Of a stretch of 64,000 nucleotides of DNA, positions 61,109 to 64,000 are shown in pieces; the first letter of the stretch is position 1, and each line of letters begins with the position of its first letter. The position numbers and the translations under genes were made by a program. Origin of the DNA: Bordetella parapertussis (GTDB lineage: Bacteria > Pseudomonadota > Gammaproteobacteria > Burkholderiales > SG8-41); assembly GCA_945861275.1 (NCBI GenBank), contig CAMATZ010000003.1, positions 1 to 64,000 on the forward strand. Direction: 5' to 3'. Below the pieces are notes generated by a model. It was not told the origin of the DNA. It worked only from the letters and a program-made list of their open reading frames with translations, and did no database searches.

Positions 61109-61513
61109 TCAGCTGCCGCTGCTCGCGTGCGAGCTGCTACTGCTGCCGTGCGATGACGAACTGGAACCGAAGCCGCTGCGTGATACATGAGCGGTGCCGG
61201 TGGCGCGGCTGCCGGGGCGCGCCTCCGTGGTGGTTCCCGCGCCATGCACGCTGTTCGTGCTGCCATAGCTGCCGTGCGTATACGCTGGGCCGTAATAATG
61301 AGTATAAGCGGAACTGCCGCTACCGGTCCGCCGTGGTTCGCACTTGCTGGGATCAGCGCCCCAATCCTTCGCGCAATCGGCTTGCGAGGTATAAGTATCG
61401 CGCCGCATGGTGCCGGCGCTTGGCGGCGCTTGCTGACCGCAGGCGGTCAGCGCCGAGGCGCTGATCAGCACCAGCGTTACTGAAGTTGAAGATCGCCGCC
61501 GTTTCATGTCCAT
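61109..61513 (-). CDS. DUF1190-like lipoprotein (YjfM/YgiB-like)
   Basis: This 134-residue secreted protein has a lipobox-like LTACGQQ (Cys25) after a signal with KRRR. Next come SQADCAKDWGADPSKCEPR, the DUF1190 cysteine-containing part, YTHYYGPAYTHGSYGS, and a Ser/Gly/His-rich tail. In E. coli YgiB and YjfM precede a Gsp-like ligase in the same order. The tail is of low complexity, so the family call rests on the Cys region and the neighbours. It starts the operon. Confidence 0.8.
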   Translation of the reverse strand: MDMKRRRSSTSVTLVLISASALTACGQQAPPSAGTMRRDTYTSQADCAKDWGADPSKCEPRRTGSGSSAYTHYYGPAYTHGSYGSTNSVHGAGTTTEARPGSRATGTAHVSRSGFGSSSSSHGSSSSSHASSGS

Positions 61514-61626
61514 GACTGTGTCCCCGCCAAATCCGATACCGGGATCATAGCGCGGCGCCAGACACTTGGGGAATTGAAAGCGGGTGTGGCTATGTCAGCC
61601 CGATTCCGATAAAATCGCTTTTTTTC

Positions 61627-61703
61627 AGGCGCGTAGCTCAGCTGGTTAGAGCACCACCTTGACATGGTGGGGGTCGTTGGTTCGAGTCCAATCGCGCCTA
61701 CCA
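61627..61703 (+). tRNA. tRNA-Val (anticodon GAC)
   Basis: The cloverleaf is complete. The acceptor stem AGGCGCG pairs with CGCGCCT, the D arm is GCTCAGCTGGTTAGAGC, and the anticodon stem CCACC/GGTGG holds the loop TTGACAT with anticodon GAC at 61661-61663. The T arm is GTTGGTTCGAGTCCAAT, and the CCA end is encoded. A short T run precedes it. The gene lies 178 bases upstream of thrS. Confidence 0.95.
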
Positions 61704-61825
61704 GTATTCGGCATCGATAACCACCGGGAAACGGGAAATGAGCATTTTGGCATCACAGGCACCGCGAACCTGGGGCAGCTTTATATCGCATGTCTAGTCG
61801 CGTCTGTGTTTCTTGTTGTGGTCTG

Positions 61826-61853
61826 AAAAGTGCGGCTGGTCCGCACTTTTTTT
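61826..61853 (+). terminator. Rho-independent terminator upstream of thrS
   Basis: AAAAGTGCGG (61826-61835) pairs with CCGCACTTTT (61841-61850) around CTGGT, with TTT after it. It lies 123 bases after tRNA-Val and 29 before the thrS start. It can end the tRNA transcript or act as an attenuator of thrS-infC. No T-box or Thr-rich leader was found; a 19-codon ORF (61738-61797) lies before it. Confidence 0.75.
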
Positions 61854-61881
61854 ATGGGTGTTGTGGATGGGAGAGGAACAA

Positions 61882-63792
61882 ATGGTCAATGTAAAACTGC
61901 CCGATGGTTCGATCCGGCATTTCGAAAATGCGGTGACAGTTGCCGAGGTGGCGGCTGCCATCGGCCCCGGCCTCGCCAAGGCGGCGCTGGCGGGGCGGGT
62001 GAACGGCAAACTGGTGGATACCGCGCATCGCATGGATGCCGATGCCGAGCTGGCGATAGTTACCGATAAGGATGCCGCGGGTCTGGCGGTGCTGCGTCAT
62101 TCAACGGCGCACCTGCTGGCGCACGCCGTGAAGGAGCTTTTCCCCGATGCGCAGGTGACGATAGGCCCGGTGATTGACGATGGATTTTTCTATGATTTTT
62201 CGTACCAGCGGCCATTCACGCCTGAAGATTTGGTGGCCATTGAAAAACGCATGCAGGAGATCGCCAAGCGCGATGTGAAGGTTGAGCGTCAGGAAATGGC
62301 GCGTGATGAGGCGGTGAAATTTTTCAGCGGTATCGGCGAGAAATACAAAGCGGAGATTATTGCCTCGATTCCGTCGAGTGAACCGATCTCTTTGTATAAG
62401 CAGGATAACTTCATAGACCTGTGCCGCGGCCCGCACGTGCCTTCGACGGGTAAATTGAAGGTGTTCAAGCTGATGAAAGTCGCAGGCGCCTACTGGCGTG
62501 GCGACTCCAGGAACGAAATGCTCACGCGCGTGTACGGCACGGCGTGGGGGAAAAAAGAGGATCAGGAAGCCTATCTGCATCGTCTCGAAGAGGCGGAAAA
62601 GCGCGACCACCGCAAACTCGGCCGGCAGCTGGACTTGTTTCATCTGCAGGAGGAAGCGCCGGGCATGGTGTTCTGGCACCCGCATGGCTGGACGCTGTGG
62701 CAGATTATCGAGCAGTACCTGCGCAGGCTGCTCAACGATGCGGGTTACCGCGAAGTGCGCACACCGATGGTGATGGATCGTGTGCTGTGGGAGAAATCCG
62801 GGCACTGGGAAAACTACCGCGAGCTTATGTTTACCACCGAGTCGGAAAAGCGCGACTACGCGGTGAAGCCGATGAATTGTCCCGGTCACGTGCAAATTTT
62901 TAATCAGGGCGTAAAAAGTTATCGCGAGTTGCCGCTGCGTATTGCGGAATTTGGTTCGTGCCATCGCAATGAGCCCTCGGGTGCGTTGCATGGGCTGATG
63001 CGGGTGCGTGGGTTCGTGCAGGATGACGCGCACATTTTCTGCACCGAAGCGCAGATTCAGGACGAGGCTGTGCGCTTTATCGATTTGCTGCGCGGCGTAT
63101 ACGCCGACTTTGGTTTTAACGATATCGAAATCAAGCTCTCAACGCGCCCGCCCAAGCGCATCGGTGCAGATGAGGTGTGGGATCGTGCCGAAGCTGCGCT
63201 CACCGCCGCGCTCAATGCGAAGCAATTAACCTGGGAGCTCAATCCGGGGGAAGGTGCGTTCTACGGGCCCAAAATCGAGTTTTCGCTCAAGGATTCGTTG
63301 GCGCGCGTCTGGCAGTGCGGCACGCTGCAACTGGATTTCGCGTTACCCGGCCGGCTGGGGGCGGAGTATGTGGCGGAAGACAACACGCGCCGCACGCCGG
63401 TGATGCTGCACCGGGCTATCTTGGGATCGCTGGAGCGCTTTATTGGCATCCTGATCGAGCACTACGCCGGAGCCATGCCAGTGTGGCTGGCGCCGGTTCA
63501 GGTGGTGGTCGCGAGTATCACTGAACATCAGGCGGATTACGCCAAAGAGATCGAATTGGCGCTGAAAGCGGCAGGTGTGCGCGCCGTATCCGACTTGAGG
63601 AATGAGAAGATTTCCTATAAAATACGGGAACATAGTCTCCAAAAGCTGCCTTATCAGTTGGTCGTCGGTGATAAGGAAGTTGCAGCCCGTCAGGTTGCCG
63701 TCAGAACCCGCAAAGGTGAGGACTTGGGCCCAATGGCTCTTGCGGATTTTGTTTCGCGTTTAAAGCGCGATGAAACTCAGTTTGGACGCTGA
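61882..63792 (+). CDS. thrS: Threonyl-tRNA synthetase
   Basis: This class II synthetase has 636 residues from the ATG at 61882 (after GAGAGGAACAA). It has an N-terminal TGS domain (residues 1-60) and an editing domain with [17 protein letters not shown] (HxxxH) and the matching [10 protein letters not shown]. The catalytic core holds [43 protein letters not shown] (motif 2) and [26 protein letters not shown] (motif 3). The zinc Cys/His ligands are present, and the anticodon-binding domain ends the protein. It leads the thrS-infC order usual in bacteria. Confidence 0.97.
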   Translation: MVNVKLPDGSIRHFENAVTVAEVAAAIGPGLAKAALAGRVNGKLVDTAHRMDADAELAIVTDKDAAGLAVLRHSTAHLLAHAVKELFPDAQVTIGPVIDDGFFYDFSYQRPFTPEDLVAIEKRMQEIAKRDVKVERQEMARDEAVKFFSGIGEKYKAEIIASIPSSEPISLYKQDNFIDLCRGPHVPSTGKLKVFKLMKVAGAYWRGDSRNEMLTRVYGTAWGKKEDQEAYLHRLEEAEKRDHRKLGRQLDLFHLQEEAPGMVFWHPHGWTLWQIIEQYLRRLLNDAGYREVRTPMVMDRVLWEKSGHWENYRELMFTTESEKRDYAVKPMNCPGHVQIFNQGVKSYRELPLRIAEFGSCHRNEPSGALHGLMRVRGFVQDDAHIFCTEAQIQDEAVRFIDLLRGVYADFGFNDIEIKLSTRPPKRIGADEVWDRAEAALTAALNAKQLTWELNPGEGAFYGPKIEFSLKDSLARVWQCGTLQLDFALPGRLGAEYVAEDNTRRTPVMLHRAILGSLERFIGILIEHYAGAMPVWLAPVQVVVASITEHQADYAKEIELALKAAGVRAVSDLRNEKISYKIREHSLQKLPYQLVVGDKEVAARQVAVRTRKGEDLGPMALADFVSRLKRDETQFGR

Positions 63793-63831
63793 TCGGTGGT
63801 ATGAGTATGCATAAATAAGATTAATTAAATC

Positions 63832-63847
63832 AAGGAGTTATCGCATA
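63832..63847 (+). promoter_or_regulatory. Ribosome-binding site and AUA start of infC
   Basis: AAGGAG (63832-63837) lies seven bases before ATA (63845-63847), which opens the IF-3 frame. No ATG, GTG or TTG occurs in frame between the upstream stop (TAA at 63812) and the conserved N-terminus. E. coli infC uses the rare AUU for autoregulation, so a rare AUA start fits the same logic. Confidence 0.75.
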
Positions 63848-64000
63848 GCACAGGAAAAAGAAGCACGCATCAACACGGAGATTACGGCAGCGGAAGTCCG
63901 CTTGATCGGCGCCGCTGGTGAACAGGTTGGTGTGGTGAGTATTGCGGCAGCCAACAAGCTGGCCGAAGAGGCCGAGCTGGATCTGGTGGAAATTGCGCCG
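63845..64000 (+). CDS. infC: Translation initiation factor IF-3, N-terminal part
   Basis: The frame from ATA 63845 gives [21 protein letters not shown] after the start residue, then [28 protein letters not shown] at the window edge. This is the IF-3 N-terminal domain, close to the enteric protein (INGEIRA.EVRLTG..GEQLGIVSL.EALEKAEEAGVDLVEISP). IF-3 guards start-codon choice on the 30S subunit. It is cut by the window end, so only 52 codons are seen. It starts 52 bases after thrS. Confidence 0.92.
   Translation, partial: MAQEKEARINTEITAAEVRLIGAAGEQVGVVSIAAANKLAEEAELDLVEIAP

Noticed and set aside
61703-61881. A T-box or riboswitch in front of thrS
   Set aside because: No T-box sequence or specifier stem was found, and T-boxes on synthetase genes are mainly a Gram-positive feature.

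Overview
The window looks like a chromosomal segment of a betaproteobacterium (Burkholderiales/Nitrosomonadales-like). Two things point there. It holds five genes of the TctC/Bug periplasmic-receptor family plus tctBA, an expansion typical of Betaproteobacteria. It also carries the conserved run rpoE-rseA-rseB-mucD-lepA-lepB-(DUF4845)-rnc-era-recO-pdxJ-acpS-nagZ. The DNA is GC-rich, with local AT-rich islands that look imported.

Layout. 1-1055: a partial kinase-like ORF and a RidA-family ORF, each followed by a sequence resembling an integron attC site, then a third ORF cut off after 17 codons. This reads as the end of a gene-cassette array. 1083-6618 (minus): a czcCBA-type metal efflux operon. 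7013-9798: a small membrane protein, a DMT transporter and an unrecognised membrane-anchored protein. 9962-19588: an acyl-CoA ligase, a complete LivGFKHM-type ABC transporter, an enoyl-CoA hydratase/isomerase and two TctC receptors. This is probably an uptake-and-activation module for organic acids. 19606-21297: a NUDIX hydrolase and an MBL-fold hydrolase. 21431-27061 (minus): two tandem full-length AcnA-type aconitases. 27632-35903: tctB-tctA, a leuC/leuD-like hydratase pair, three more TctC receptors and a polysaccharide-deacetylase-family enzyme, suggesting uptake and hydration of a di- or tricarboxylate.

35964-40187 is a small defence/stability island. It has a 924-residue MmeI-like fused restriction-modification enzyme with an AT-rich specificity half, a brnTA toxin-antitoxin pair and a relBE-type pair, with palindromic operator candidates at both toxin-antitoxin promoters. 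40205-41749 is an osmoprotectant-type receptor-permease fusion with no ATPase beside it. 41972-53762 is the envelope-stress and housekeeping block. A 9-bp tandem repeat sits between rseA and rseB, and pdxJ is of an atypical sequence type. 53984-59374: a UDGb-like glycosylase, uvrC, an APH-family kinase, pgsA and an FMN-dependent hydroxy-acid oxidase whose stop codon is built into a 171-bp MITE-like inverted repeat. 59555-61513 (minus): a YjfM/YjfC/YjfL-like operon (DUF1190, glutathionylspermidine-synthase-like, DUF350). 61627-64000: tRNA-Val(GAC), a terminator hairpin, thrS, and the start of infC, which appears to use an AUA start codon.

Intergenic DNA is rich in dispersed palindromic repeats of several families. 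No rRNA, CRISPR array, full insertion sequence or integron integrase was seen. The best candidates for a second look are the cassette array, the MmeI-like/toxin-antitoxin island, the rseA-rseB repeat and the YjfMCL-like operon.
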